A DNA stretch of 64,000 nucleotides, taken from Phallusia mammillata (taxonomy: Eukaryota > Chordata > Ascidiacea > Phlebobranchia > Ascidiidae). A program made the position numbers and the translations under genes. The notes under the pieces are model-generated. The model worked only from the letters and a program-made list of their open reading frames with translations, was not told the origin of the DNA and searched no databases. This document shows, in pieces, positions 1 through 12,286 of this stretch. The stretch's first letter is position 1. Each line of letters opens with the position of its first letter. The DNA lies in the NCBI GenBank assembly GCA_003260075.1, contig QLIY01000501.1, positions 45,077-109,076 on the forward strand, read 5' to 3'.

Positions 1-227
1 CCTTTCGTTACATCAGAGACGCACTGNTATTTGCCAATTAATGTGATAGAAACTACATGCTAAAGCACGTAAAAGATGTCGTCATTTGGTCTCATACGGT
101 ACAGATACTGTACATGTATAGGCCTCATTTTTGGAAGATCAAACGGCGCACCCCCGGTATTTTTTAAAACTCTACGCCTATGTATATATATATACTCTAC
201 AAAAACAGACAGGGGTAGACAACATAC

Positions 228-339
228 CCAACAAATTTGGTTCAACTTCATTCCAGTCAAAGGCAGTCAATGGTGCACAGAAGTCCGAGTTCTTGTTGTT
301 GTTAAGCAGACATTCTAGCCGAGTCTCTGTGTCACTGAC
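228..339 (-). CDS. DCAF7: DCAF7/WDR68-like, coding exon 3 (gene continues off left edge)
   Basis: Third coding exon of a WD40 protein. It encodes [19 protein letters not shown], then [19 protein letters not shown], nearly identical to the human DCAF7 segment. The acceptor (TTGCAG) lies just right of 339 and the donor (GTATGT) just left of 228; the exon ends in phase 1. The remaining WD repeats, roughly two thirds of a protein of about 340 residues, must lie to the left of the window. If the donor of exon 2 is right, one extra Val precedes SDTETR compared with human WRVGETETR. Confidence 0.9.
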
Positions 340-535
340 CTGCAATATAACACATTGCATTGTACCACCTATGATGTCACTGAAAGCTTAATCTTGACAT
401 TTTCCCACTGCTAGCTAAGGTCTATGTTTTGACTTAGTTATGGCTTAATGCAATGCTTTTTACTTTATTGGCACAAAACTAGATTTAAAACTGTATAGGC
501 ACAACACAAGTTAAAATTTTGTATGTATGGCTTCA

Positions 536-905
536 CGGGGGTGCACAACCTTTTCGCTTCAACAACAGCCGCCGAATTGTCTTCATATTTTTTGTTTATA
601 CTGATGTGAAGAAATAGGATTTATCTTTTAATGTCCTATGTATTCTGAACTGTTTATACCATCACATTCTGTATTGTTACATTGATTGCCTGTTCATTTA
701 TATAACTGTTTGCAAATAGTAGGCATACAAAAAGCTTGCGACTACTGGGCTGGTATAATATTTTGAAACTAAAACGATTTTATAAATTTTTCAAAATAAA
801 TGCCTAGCAAAAGAGTTTTAATCAATTCACAGTCAACAGTACATATATTTTAACACATGTTTATTGTCACATAAATCCATCACCACGGCTGAGGTTGTGC
901 ATGTC
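536..905. mobile_element. hAT-like MITE copy in DCAF7 intron 2
   Basis: The left end (GGGGGTGCACAACCTTTTCGC-like) and the right end (GAGGTTGTGCATG) are inverted relative to each other. The interior (GCCGCC near 570; GTACATATATTTTAA near 840) matches the element at 49339-49811, so this is a second member of the same family. No clear target duplication was seen. It is non-coding. The right boundary is approximate. Confidence 0.55.
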
Positions 906-964
906 TGCCTTACCATAAAACTATTATCATAATATGTGACACATAAATTTTGGTTAATACCTAC

Positions 965-1120
965 CACTCGCCATAAACGCAAATAATCTCCACTTGTTGC
1001 AAGAAGATCTGGATATAAACCTTTGGCATCAGGAATCCACATAATTTTTGTACATGGATATGGATGATCAAACATACTTCGAGCCCGAAATTCTGACTGT
1101 TCCTCATCAAGTCCCACTAT
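965..1120 (-). CDS. DCAF7: DCAF7/WDR68-like, coding exon 2
   Basis: Encodes IVGLDEEQSEFRARSMFDHP, YPCTKIMWIPDAKGLYPDLL and ATSGDYLRLWRV, the start of the WD40 propeller of DCAF7/WDR68/HAN11. The acceptor is AAATTTTCAG right of 1120 and the donor is GTAGGT left of 965. Both ends are phase 0 and join cleanly to exon 1. DCAF7 is a scaffold that binds DYRK1A/HIPK kinases and can act as a CUL4-DDB1 substrate receptor; that role is family knowledge, not read from this fragment. Confidence 0.93.
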
Positions 1121-1245
1121 CTGAAAATTTTAGTCTGTACTGTTATACATTAACAAAAACTAGAAATTTTGGACAGTTAAAATATATACATTAAAGAATT
1201 TTACAATGCACCGCCACATGTATATATATTTATATATATATATAC

Positions 1246-1389
1246 CTGAACTTTGTTATTGTACTCTTCAATAAAGCTGCCAATTGCAAGTCGAAATTTC
1301 TTGTCATGCCGCACACTCCAGTTCATTGCATATATTGTCCATAGTGCTTCATATTTGTAAATTTCCTTGCGTTTTGGTGCTCCTGCCAT
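1246..1389 (-). CDS. DCAF7: DCAF7/WDR68-like, coding exon 1 (start codon)
   Basis: Forty-eight codons beginning [20 protein letters not shown] and ending IEEYNNKVQ at a GTATAT donor inside a TA-rich tract. Human DCAF7 begins [20 protein letters not shown], so the start at 1389 is chosen over an in-frame ATG five codons upstream (1404), which would add MQNHN. The gene runs leftward and only exons 1-3 are in the window. DCAF7 is one of the most conserved WD40 proteins in animals, so identification is secure even from about 50 residues per exon. Confidence 0.93.
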
Positions 1390-1404
1390 ATTGTGATTTT
1401 GCAT

Positions 1405-2149
1405 TCACAGGATACGGTGTGACACAACTTTTCTTCACAACCAAACCAACAATTTGGTATGACTACATAAACATATTAAATGGTACAGCCAAGTAAAACT
1501 AGAACAGGGAAGCTATATTTATATATTGAGGTTAGTGGAACTGGAATATATTTAAATAACAAACATGCTTGTTTGCACAAACCAGACCAGACGTATGAGG
1601 CAGATATTTGGCTAGGCTCAAAAGCATGTTAACATACAAAATATAGCAAATTTGGCTTCTCTTCATTAAAGGTAATAAAGCAATGTTTAAACAGAAACTT
1701 CGAAATTAAAAAAAAGAAAAAAGTTCGAACAGTAAATTTAAGTACCGGATATAAAACTTACTGGCGGTGAAAAGTCAATTATTACACAATTCAATAGAAA
1801 TTAAGTTTAAATTGTTGCAGGGCTCCAGGTTAACATGAAAACAAAAAAGTTTCGACTCCACCGCCACTCCAAGCAATCAAGCTTTTTAACTTCGAAAATC
1901 CCCTTCTCTAGTTTAAACGGTTTCTGATTGGCTTATTTTCACCATCCTTTTCAAATATTTGCAGGCAAACCAGTAAACCACATTTTATTCACGAACTGTT
2001 CAGCTTAATCAGATTTTAAATGTAAAATTAAAGTAAAATTAAAACAAAATAGGTTGGTGTAATTGTGTAAAGTCAAACAAGCAGAGACATCTTACGATCT
2101 CATAGAGATAGATTTTTTTTAGAAGCTGACTGCAGCCGCCACTGTACAG
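1405..2149. other. Intergenic: DCAF7 upstream region
   Basis: AT-rich, no supported coding sequence. It should contain the DCAF7 promoter and 5' UTR on the minus strand, but I see no diagnostic TATA box or initiator that I would commit to. Confidence 0.5.
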
Positions 2150-2621
2150 CAGAGATGGGCAGATCGGGAAATTTGAGATCCGAAATCCGATCCTGAATTG
2201 TGATTTTCCGCTCCGATCCGATCTTGATCCAAAATTTTAGGGCAACAATAAGATCCGATCCGAAAAATATCCGAAAATTTTCTAATTTTATTAGAACTGA
2301 ATTTCCAAGTATTAGTTGGTTGTAGTTAAGTTATTCAATCAGTGTTTCCCCACTAAGTCTCGCATATATGCATTTTATTTTGTGCACTAGGCCTATGCAG
2401 TATGCACTCAGTATGCAGGGGGAAAGAATGATATTTTATACAACAAAATTCACAAATATTATATTATTTTCCCTGAGTATGTTGTACAAAAAAACTGGAT
2501 TGGATAATCCGGATCCTGATTCGGCAGCTGTAAAGTAGTATCCGGATCCGATCCGGTATTCGTCAAAAAACGAAGATCCTGCCGGATCACGATCCGGTAT
2601 CCGGATCCATGCCCAACTCTG
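2150..2621. mobile_element. hAT-like non-autonomous element with CGGATCC-rich interior
   Basis: The left end CAGAGATGGGCAGATCGG and the reverse complement of the right end, CAGAGTTGGGCATGGATCC, form terminal inverted repeats starting CAGAG. The interior is saturated with imperfect ATCCGATCC/CCGGATCC words. The flanks, CTGTACAG left and CTGTAGGC right, are at best a degraded 8-bp target duplication (5 of 8). No transposase is present. Confidence 0.6.
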
Positions 2622-2647
2622 CTGTAGGCTACAGTGTACACTCGAAG

Positions 2648-3497
2648 CTCGATCCAGCGATGAGATAAGCGTGATGACGGCTTTGCTGATAGGCGACAAA
2701 TAAATAAAAAATATACATATATAGGCTATGTTTGTGCTAATTAACCTGATTTTTAGATGGGCCACTCTAAAATACGCAATCTACGCAAACTACTAACAGA
2801 AACTAACTAAGATGTTGACGGTTAGTGCTATTAGGGTCAGGGTGAGGGTTTGTGATACAAATAACTCTATAATTTAATTTCAGATGCCTTTCAGGTCTAA
2901 TTTTCTCTACGTGTGTTAACATGCGGTACCATACAGTGTTTAGTACCACTCTCAACACATATGAGAATATTAAGCCCAAACTGGACATCTAAAACTAAAT
3001 TATAGTGTTAATTTTATTATAAACCCTCACCCAGACCCTAAAAGCCCTAACCGTCAACATTTTTAAAAGTTGCATACGTTTTATAAGTAGATTGCGTAGA
3101 TTGCGTAGATTGCGTATTTTAGAGGAGCCCTGCTAGCATAGAGCACTGCAAGTGATAATATTGGTTATGCTTGAATGCTTCCAATAACTTGCGGCAATTT
3201 AATTGGAAAAGGTTTGAAGAGTTGAGTTTTAGTTAGTTCACTTGGTGAAAGAAAACCTAGCGACACTGTAGCACCAGCAATGTGTATTCGCCTGGTTTTC
3301 GTGCTTACGTAAAGTGTAGGCTACGTTTCAAAATAAAATTATTTAAATCCAATGTTCCAAGTCCTTCATTTGACATTGTGCTGGGCCTTAGTGTGCTTCA
3401 AAAAGCACTAGAGATGCTTCCCCCATCCTGAACTGTCACTTTTCATCACTCCATTTGTTATCAGAACGTGGATGCCCACTAGATAGCCTACAACAAA
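2648..3497. repeat. Direct repeat, copy 1 of ~0.86 kb
   Basis: Begins CTCGATCCAGCGATGAG and ends GCCTACAACAAAC. It recurs almost base for base at 3507-4372. The two copies differ mainly by a few indels and by the number of AGATTGCGT units. A run of 10 C (3498-3507) lies exactly between them. The short open frames inside are duplicated with it and are not genes. Confidence 0.9.
2759..3130. mobile_element. Fold-back MITE, copy 1
   Basis: Terminal inverted repeats: GGGCCACTCTAAAATACGCA on the left and, in reverse complement, GGGCTCCTCTAAAATACGCA on the right. A second, subterminal inverted repeat of about 40 bp lies inside: ATGTTGACGGTTAG near 2813 pairs with CTAACCGTCAACAT near 3047, including GGGTTT/AAACCC words. 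The right terminus carries three AGATTGCGT units. No coding capacity, and no clear target duplication. Confidence 0.75.
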
Positions 3498-3506
3498 CCC
3501 CCCCCC

Positions 3507-4372
3507 CTCGATCCAGCGATGAGATAAGCGTGATGACGGCTTTGCTGATAGGCGATAAATAAATAAAAAATATACATATATATGTTTGTGCTAATTAACC
3601 TGATTTTTAGATGGGCCACTCTAAAATACGCAATCTACGCAAACTACTAACAGAAACTAACTAAGATGTTGACGGTTAGTGCTATTAGGGTCAGGGTGAG
3701 GGTTTGTGATACAAATAACTCTATAATTTAATTTCAGATGCCTTTCAGGTCTAATTTTCTCTACGTGTGTTAACATGCGGTACCATACAGTGTTTAGTAC
3801 CACTCTCAACACATATGAGAATATTAAGCCCAAACTGGACATCTAAAACTAAATTATAGTGTTAATTTTATTATAAACCCTCACCCAGACCCTAAAAGCC
3901 CTAACCGTCAACATTTTTTAAAGGTTGCATACGTTTTATAAGCAGATTGCGTACAGATTGCGTAGATTGCGTAGATTGCGTAGATTGCGTATTTTAGAGG
4001 AGCCCTGCTAGCATAGAGCACTGCAAGTGATAATATTGGTTCTGCTTGAATGCTTCCAATAACTTGCGGCAATTTAAATGGAAAAGGTTTGAAGAGTTGA
4101 GTTTTAGTTAGTTCACTTGGTGAAAGAAAACCTAGCGACACTGTAGCACCAGCAATGTGTATTCGCCTGGTTTTCGTGCTTACGTAAAGTGTAGGCTACG
4201 TTTCAAAATAAAATTATTTAAATCCAATGTTCCAAGTCCTTCATTTGACATTGTGCTGGGCCTTAGTGTGCTTCAAAAAGCACTAGAGATGCTTCCCCCA
4301 TCCTGAACTGTCACTTTTCATCACTCCATTTGTTATCAGAACGTGGATGCCCACTAGATAGCCTACAACAAA
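3507..4372. repeat. Direct repeat, copy 2 of ~0.86 kb
   Basis: Second copy of 2648-3497, separated from it only by a C tract. Sequence right of it (TTGGCCCATTTTG) is unique, so the C run takes the place of that unique flank at the end of copy 1. Confidence 0.9.
3613..4005. mobile_element. Fold-back MITE, copy 2
   Basis: Same element as 2759-3130, carried in the second copy of the direct repeat. The right-end AGATTGCGT array is expanded to about five units against three in copy 1, which suggests replication slippage in that array. Confidence 0.75.
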
Positions 4373-5522
4373 CTTGGCCCATTTTGTATTTTACAGTTTA
4401 CAATCGAGGAGAATCTGGTACTGCTACTATTTCACTGCTTAAAATGCGTTTGCTTTTGTCCAAACATTTCACATTTAACTGCCAATTTCATGTAAAACCC
4501 ATATTACCTGCAGGCGCTTATTTCCACAGAAAATATAATATTTTTCAATAAAAAATAAATTTAATGTTTCATGACCATTGCCGATAAAATCGGACTATGT
4601 ACCACAAGCGCTACTAATCGAGGACTTGCTGACGGATCGGGTAGAAGGTCGGACTTAAATACGAAGCTGTGCGTACCGTCTTCGAATGTTTGTGAACAAT
4701 GACGTCATTTGACCACGTCATAGCGTCATTATTAAAGTTTGACAGTGCCTGATGTGAATTCCACATTAGGCATGTTCACATGTAGGCTAGCCTACAGATT
4801 TACCTGACTTTATTTTGGATTTTATCATGTTTCTTTGAGAAAATAACTAAAAGAGGAGTTGAAGTTGCCATATTTCTGAGTAAATCTTACCGATTGAAAT
4901 GGTGGTTAAATTTCGTGTACCTTTGCGTGAAATGTGGTGCGCATTTTTACCTTTATCACATTCCTCCTTACCGATTGCGCGATTTGCAAGATGGTGTGGA
5001 AGCGTGACGTCATAATTTGCGTTGTGGTGTGAAACTTAGTCTAGATATTGGGACGAAATTGTATATGTTCTGGAACTAATGATATTCGCTTCGTCTGCGT
5101 TAAATTAAAATTGCAAGATTATTACACGAGGTTAATTTCAACGTCAAAAGCGGTAACTTCATAAACACGCGAAGTTGCATTGTTCAACTTTTTAAAAACA
5201 AGAACTCACACCACACACATAGCAATGTAATTGTACTTCGTTTGCTATAAGTATTAGCGTAAATGCTGTAAATCTGTTGTCCTGCGAACCAAAAGCACAT
5301 GCGAATATCAGAGAAAATAAACACAATCAAATTCGATAGCAAATTTAACGTTTGCCAAGTTATGACCCCATCAACGTGTAATGGTTGTAGTCAAATACGA
5401 ACCAATGTATTGTAAAGATTGTTTTAACGTAAGTTTAGTTAAGATGTAGAATCTACAACTAGCTCCAGAGCTTAGTAGAGAGAACCCCCATATATATATA
5501 TGTTTTGGTGTCAAATTTGGGC
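4373..5522. other. Gene-free stretch
   Basis: No supported gene. It contains several CGTCA/TGACGTCA-like words around 4700-4730 and 5000-5010, but nothing decisive. A TA microsatellite (ATATATATAT) occurs near 5490. Confidence 0.5.
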
Positions 5523-5530
5523 AAACACCC

Positions 5531-5860
5531 CAGAGTTGTAAGCGGGCCCGAACCCGAAAGCATGTATGCCCGAAACTCGGCCCGAAACCCGATCGTTATT
5601 ATGAGAAGCCCCTTTAGGCCCAAACGTGCTGTGATTGGCAGATCTTTAATAAAGAAGACACAAAAAATGTATAATAATAGATAATGACTAAAATAGGCCT
5701 AATACTTTTTAGGGCTGTTGGGCATTAGGTTAAGTTTATCGGTGAGTAAATTTGCTTTAACCAAATTACGGAGTGAGAATGTAAAATCAGACCCGAATCA
5801 AGTCCGTTTGTTAAAAAAACTATAACTCGGCCCAAAAAGTGAGGCTCGACTGACCACTCT
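5531..5860. mobile_element. hAT-type MITE with perfect 8-bp target duplication
   Basis: Flanked by AAACACCC at 5523-5530 and again at 5861-5868. Its ends are CAGAGTTGTAAGCGGGCC and (reverse complement) AGAGTGGTCAGTCGAGCC. The interior is rich in CCCGAA/GGCCCGA words, as in the element at 2150. It is 330 bp and non-coding; the 8-bp duplication and end sequence point to hAT mobilisation in trans. Confidence 0.8.
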
Positions 5861-5868
5861 AAACACCC

Positions 5869-8800
5869 TACAATATCTGTGCCATTTTGTAACAATAACA
5901 ATTTTCTACAAAACGAAATTTCTGAACAGTTGTCTGGAAGTCTTAACAAAGCACGAATAAGAAGTTTTTTGAATTTATGTCATTGATGTCAACTACCATC
6001 TGCGTCGAGTCTTTGTTCAAGTCAATTCGGCAATTCTTATAAGTTTGTCTCAAATAATTTTTCACTTGGTCTTGGTATCTTTTTTCACTGGGTTTGGACT
6101 CACGCCGCTTCATAAGACGAACCCCGATCAATTTTGGATGTCTTTATAGCTGGATCAGGCACCCAAATCTTGAAATCTTTAATTAAATTTGCCTAATGCT
6201 TGTTTATAGACTATATGCCTTATCTGGTGGATTTTGTTTCGCACTTTTGTTCATGACTTCCAATCTCTTTTTACGGAATTTAATGCTTCAACGTTAAAAA
6301 CAAGTAATCACATTCAAGTTAAAATGGAATTTGAAAATATATAGGCGAAAAATCGTATCCATTCTCTCTAGCTATACTATAGTAACAAACCTAGCTCCAG
6401 GTTTGCATTCCCTGAAAACACAAATTAACAACAAATACAAAACAACCAGGCTAAAACGTAACCTATACATTTCTATCACATCACATTTAAAAATAACTAA
6501 AATTTGAAAGTAAACATAGCTAGTTCATGAAACAAATTTTTGTCGACTTCAATTATGAAAGTTGTGACAGGAAAGTAAAAATCCATGAACACTGCTTTTA
6601 GTGGAGTAAAGTATATCTGTTTACTGAAGTGTATAAGATGCAGTTGACTTGTTGAATCATTAAAGTCATGCTGTACTGCTGGAATGCATTACTTCAAATG
6701 CATGCTTTCCACCAAACTTTGTGATAAACATGCAAAAAAAAATGATCAGAAAAAATGATTTGGTACGTTTTCTTTACAGGAACAGCCAATCGCTGCCAAA
6801 TGTAAAATATTTAACGGTGCAAAGATTTTGGCTTTGCTTTTGCCGCTAGACGGTATCTGGACCTTCCTTGCGTTTTGCTGGATGCACGGCGTGATATTTA
6901 TAACCGCAATAAAATTTTACCCTGGTCGATATGCAAGAGTCATGGAACCGAGAAATAAACCAAAAAAATAAAAGAACCGCAGTACAATTAGAAAAGGGTA
7001 AATAGTTGGGCTTACCTAGCTGACGTTAGTCATGTTTTCCTCATAAAATCATAAAATGCAGGCTAAATAGATATATTTTAACAGATTGGTTATTGCCCTA
7101 ACTCACGTGCAGGGCGCAAGTTTAATTAAAAGTTTTTTTTACTCCCGAAGTTCGGTTCTAAGCAGATTATTCGCACAGAGAAGCGAAGTACGTAGTTTTA
7201 TACAACATCTTTCGCAATTAGCGTTTTGATGTAGACTTCGTACGACGTCTGCCTCGGTTAATGAAAACCTAGATTACGTTCGCCTGAACGCACGAACCTG
7301 CCGATGTTAATGTAGATTTTGGTTGCTGATTGTCCTGAGCGACCGACGCGTTCTTGTAAAGCGTTTCGTCGTATTCCCAAAGGAGCAGGACGTCGTTCTT
7401 GCGCTTTCTGTGCAATGTACCAGGCAGACACGGCATACCTGCAGCTACTGTTATTGTTCAGGTTGGCACTGATCCAATTACCATACGCCACTCTACTTAG
7501 AGTCAACCAAAGGCATCCAGCTTGTTAGCACCCACACGATTTAGGCTTAGACGAATAATACTAAAGTAACTTGCCAGTGAGGGAAAACATGATTTCGGTA
7601 TTTTCAGTTAGAAAAGAGATCTTTGGCCAGGTAGGTTTTGGTTAATACAGTAATTAAGCCGTCGCGCGTTTCATTTTCGCTTCGGTCGATAAGCAATAAC
7701 AGACAAGGGCCAATGTTTGTCGTTAAAAGAGTCTCGTGCTTTAAGACACATTTGGCAGTGGAATTTCTTTAAAACAGCTAAATTGTATTTTTTCATACTG
7801 TACAGTGTACACTCAGTCATCCGTGAGATTGTTACCAACGCGTCATCAATGCAATAAACAATGGGCAAAGAAGAAATATTGAGCCAGGCTGTTGAAATAA
7901 CTGATACGCAGGTATGACTGTTGTGTAGTTTCGTTTTTCAAGCTCAGGCCTTATTTGTGAGTTTTTTTCGGTCAGTAAGATTTTGTGAGGCAGGCCCTTG
8001 AAACTCACTCCCATCTTAGATCGAGGAAAGCCCGATGGCTGTGTAAACATACTTTAAAACTTTTAAGCAGTGCGTTGATTCTGCAGACTGTCGATAGCAG
8101 TTCATGTGGGAAAGAAACGCAGAGAAGGCGTATAATAAATGCCTGTATTGCGTCATTGCCAGCGGTTTGTTACAGTTTTCACGTTGGTGTGAACTTGCTG
8201 TATCCACGTCTTACAACTCGAAAGTGTAAACAATTCAGAGACCAAACTTCGACTTTAAAATCTCAAAACAAAACACTTTAATTATCCGTGACATCGATAT
8301 TACGTGTTTTGTGGTGCATTAGTTGTGTTAAGCGATGGTTTTGTCTCAAACAACTTTAGTTGGCACAGCAAACAGGAAGTCAGTTTGTCGGGGCACGTGC
8401 CCAACCAACCCTTTTTACGTGTGCAATTTCTTCCGAACGGTCACCTGCATCGGTGTGCGTCACCTATATTTGTATTAGGCTTGTAGTGCCCTTCGCCTTT
8501 CCTGCCGTCGGTGACATTGCTAGATTTTTCTTCCTGAAAGTAATAATTGTTTTCGTGTGGGTTGTGAAATAGGTAACATACTAATGGAATAGGAAACTGG
8601 CCTGTAAGGTTTTACATCCGAATACATTCTTTTGGAACCAAAAAGTTTTTTTTTATGAACGAACGTTTAACTTATGGTGCAACCCGTATTATTTGCCACA
8701 TTTGCACTCCCACTGAGAGAGAACATCAAACGCGCCCATACGACTGGTGGTTTTAACTCAGATGGGCTTTTTCAACACGGAACCTTAAGCGAAATTTCAT

Positions 8801-11726
8801 ACCTTGCCGTAATGGAAAAGCTTGGTTTACCCGCAGTCAAGCTCCCAGCGGGAGTTGCCCCGCGATTCGTTACAGCTTTTCGGCGTGGAAAAAATCCCAA
8901 AGCTCGCACCTGACAATTGAAAAGCGTTTCAAGAAGAGAAAGTCGGTTTTTGCTCTCTCACAGTGCACTGAAATAATCGGATTCGCGCTACAGAGGTATC
9001 GTCGACGCCGGATAGTGCGCTTAGGCGCCTCAGTCAGTGTAATCATTTAAATAATGCTTTACAATACTAGAGGACGGCCACCAAAGTGGAAAGTTTTAAA
9101 CCCTTGTTTTCAATCAAGAGGATGTGCAAGACGGGGAAGTCGTGGTTACTTATTTAGTTTTATTGTGGCTTCTGACACATTCGTTTATCATTGTTGTACT
9201 GGATTCACAGTTCTACTGTCGGTCGTCACAATAGATCATCGAAAATGCGAGATGTGGTTTCGGTTGCGAGAGGAGAAAGACATTTTGTTGCTTGATGAAC
9301 AGGCGGAGGCTGGCTACTTCCTCCCAGGCGCTTGTAGGTGGTCTTTTTATTTGAGCACACTTTACGTAATCAGTTGGCACATGGCATGTCAGTGTACGAC
9401 TTCTAGCGTGAAAAGTAAGTTCGGCACCTTCTTCTTAATTTGTTTGTTCGGTGCCTTGATTTGCATTTGATTATGGTCGTAAAAAATATCACGAAAGTGC
9501 GTAAAATGGTAGTTAAAAGTTGACTTCTCAATTTCAAACGTTATTCGTTTTACCCGATGCAATACTTACTAAGTACTGAATAGGCGTCACATAATTTAAA
9601 TTGTGGGCTAACGGAAATCTCTGTTCAACCGTTATTCGTGAGATAGGCTTCTCATTAGGGTTAGAAATTGGAAAATTTCTTTGGTCCTGTACTCGAAGCC
9701 GCTGACACCAGGTACTTATGTATCGATCTGAATCGAAAAGTCGTGTCCTTTGCTGGGTTCTTAAGCGCTTTACCTATAGGCTGCCTGTTTCTACCGGGAA
9801 CTGTTTGATTCGAGGGCACTAGCCTTCCCACTTCACGGGTTTTGTGTCAGGTATGTGCCTTGTTAATCAGACTCTCGAATCGGCACTTGCTCAAAAGGGC
9901 CCGCTGTTGTACCTGTAAAATCGAAGCTTCTGTAATGTATTGGTTATGCCCCTGCACAGATCAAGTTATGAAAGGCTAACCTGGCTAATAACTGACTAAA
10001 AATTAGCCGCATTTGTTGGTATTTTGTTACCATTCTATGTCACATTACAAAACATGAAGCCTTATGCGTTGCAAATTTAAACACTTTCTTCGTGTCGGTT
10101 ATATCGCCGCCATAGTGTAATTATTGGATTTTTCTGCTGCTAATGAAAAGTTACTTGTTTCATGTTTGTACACTGAAAACAGTTGTTTATAATTTGGTAT
10201 TTTATCAGCAGCTTGTTTTTCCGCTAACTGGTTTTGAAAAGCAAAATGTGTTGACTGAGCATTACTTTTATTCGACTTTTTTATTACTTTTATTCTAATT
10301 TAGTTTGGTAACGATAACAATTGACTTCTTATAACCGGGGTGTTGCAATAATATTGGCTTGGTACCTTATTAAGTGGTGGTAATTTGTAGAATCCAGCTT
10401 ACTTTTACTTTCCCTGCAATTTCACTCAGTAAGTGAAAAAGAGCGAAACGTGAGGGCCACCGTTTAAGTGCTTTCGCTCCACCTGTTAATGGATCGTCTT
10501 GCCAGCAGTGAATCGAATTGGCCGCGATTTGTAATAATGTTTAAGTTGATTTCGACGGTGCGCGATCGATGCCTGCGTGTTCATTGAATTTTATTGCAGC
10601 TTCCTTCCAATGGGGATTGCGAACTGCACTCGCTTGTCGTCACATTACACCGCTTGATCTAAACTTCTCTGACCGTCGTTTAAGTTCGAACTGCGTTTAC
10701 CTAAGCTCATTGATCACTCCTACGTCAGAATGTTTTCGTTTGACGAAATTTGCGTTGACGGCCATGGGGATTAGGGCCATCTGCAGTTAGTGTGATTGCT
10801 CAGTGGAAAAACGATCTGCTTATATGAGACGTTAATTGGAAAATCATTTGATCCGTAGATCGCATTTTAACTGTGGATAAATCTAACTGAAGATTTTTAT
10901 TGAACATAATTGCGATTAAAAAGAAACGAGAGTGTGTTACTAATTGCTATTCCCACCAATTGACTTTTTTGGTAAGCGATCCTAACAAGTTGGAATTTGT
11001 TCAATTATTAACACATCATTGAATACAGTAATCAACGTTTTGTACAAATTTAAACAAGATGTGTGTTGAACAATTGTCATAACATTTCTTTGGACAATTG
11101 TAGAACAGAATTAAAAATACTTTATATCGTGGTGACAGGTTGCTTATTCACTTGACAGGATGTGCTTATTATAAAACAGGAACTGATGATTTTGAAATTT
11201 CCGATCTCCGCGCAACAATAACCAGCATGTTTTAATGCGATGTTCAGTTTTTTCTGATTTCCTCAGCGACAGTAGGTAAGAATAGTTTGGTCGAAATTTT
11301 TGTTTTGCAGCACTCTTCAGTTTTACAGTTTATTATGATTTCCGAATGGTAAATTCTCCGCGAAGTAAATTGAGTTTCAAAGACTTGAGGATGTGAATCA
11401 CTGGCGTGTGGGCTACTACAATATAGGACTCCCCTTGTCACCTAGCCTTTTCTTATCAGCGTTAGGACCTGGGCGGGATCTGGAATTCGTCAAAACTGCC
11501 AATCGCACACGAACCGTGTTTTACGTCACCGAAAAAACGAAGGTAAGACAGAATCGCATGGTGACAGCTATGAGATAAACGGGCGTCCATTAACTGCAGG
11601 AGAGGTGTACGCTTCGGCAAGCAAGAGTATTAGGAGATGTCGCTCTTTTTAAGATAAAGCTCGAAAGAAAATTAAAATAGCAACAGTAATTAATTTTGAT
11701 GGTGGCTGATAATAGAATTTGAGCTA
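5869..11726. other. Gene-free stretch upstream of zeb
   Basis: No recognisable protein and no obvious transposon. Open frames such as 8674-8913 (+) and 9054-9470 (+) match nothing I know. The latter contains a good donor (AAAA|GTAAGT near 9415), and another good donor sits at 11541 (CGAAG|GTAAGA). These could be non-coding or first exons of the downstream zeb gene, or chance. From about 7.1 to 15.9 kb the DNA is less repetitive and less AT-rich than the left part, as expected of cis-regulatory DNA. Confidence 0.4.
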
Positions 11727-12040
11727 CATTGACAGAAAAGTTTTGAAATGAAATGTTAGGATAATGTCAACAGATAAAACTAAACGTCTTTAGGTGAACG
11801 CAAGTGTAACAATACGCTTAAAACTGTTTTCTTTAGTCTCGTGACATAACATGTAGAAATAAATAATACAAAACATAGAAAGCCCCCCCCCCCATTGACA
11901 GAAAAGTTTTGAAATGAAATGTTAGGATAATGTCAACAGACATCTTTAGGTGAACGCAAGTGCAACAATAAGCTTAAAACTGCTTTCTTTAGTCTCTTGA
12001 CATAACATGTAGAAATAAATAATACAAAACATAGAAAATC
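11727..12040. repeat. Direct repeat pair (~0.15 kb) split by C tract
   Basis: 11727-11882 and 11893-12040 both begin CATTGACAGAAAAGTTTTGA and run through AACATGTAGAAATAAATAAT to ATAGAAA. They are separated by 11 C (11883-11893). The copies differ by an 8-base gap and scattered substitutions. Confidence 0.9.
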
Positions 12041-12220
12041 TTTTTATTTCGGGGAGGTTTGTTTATGACATTGTGGTAAAATCCATCATTTTTTTTTATT
12101 ATATTATCATTCAGGCAACAGGCCGCGACTCGTGTGGAACATGATAGCACTGTTAAGCCGGTCGCAAAGGAAACCAGTTTACCTCTACCTAACAAATACT
12201 CATAACCTATGCCAGTTACT

Positions 12221-12221
<1 letters not shown>

Positions 12222-12286
<65 letters not shown>
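12222..12286. repeat. 65-base C homopolymer
   Basis: Uninterrupted C from 12222 to 12286. No obvious direct repeat flanks this one. Open frames giving poly-Pro or poly-Gly here are artefacts of the run. Confidence 0.97.

Noticed and set aside
2803..3842. Two identical 61-codon minus frames
   Set aside because: They lie wholly inside the duplicated fold-back element and carry no known domain.
5943..6131. 62-codon minus-strand frame with charged sequence (KPSEKRYQDQVKNYLRQ)
   Set aside because: Looked at as a possible transposase fragment, but there is no motif and no inverted ends around it.
9054..9470. 138-codon plus-strand open frame
   Set aside because: No recognisable domain and no chainable acceptor or second exon. 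It contains a good donor but may be chance.
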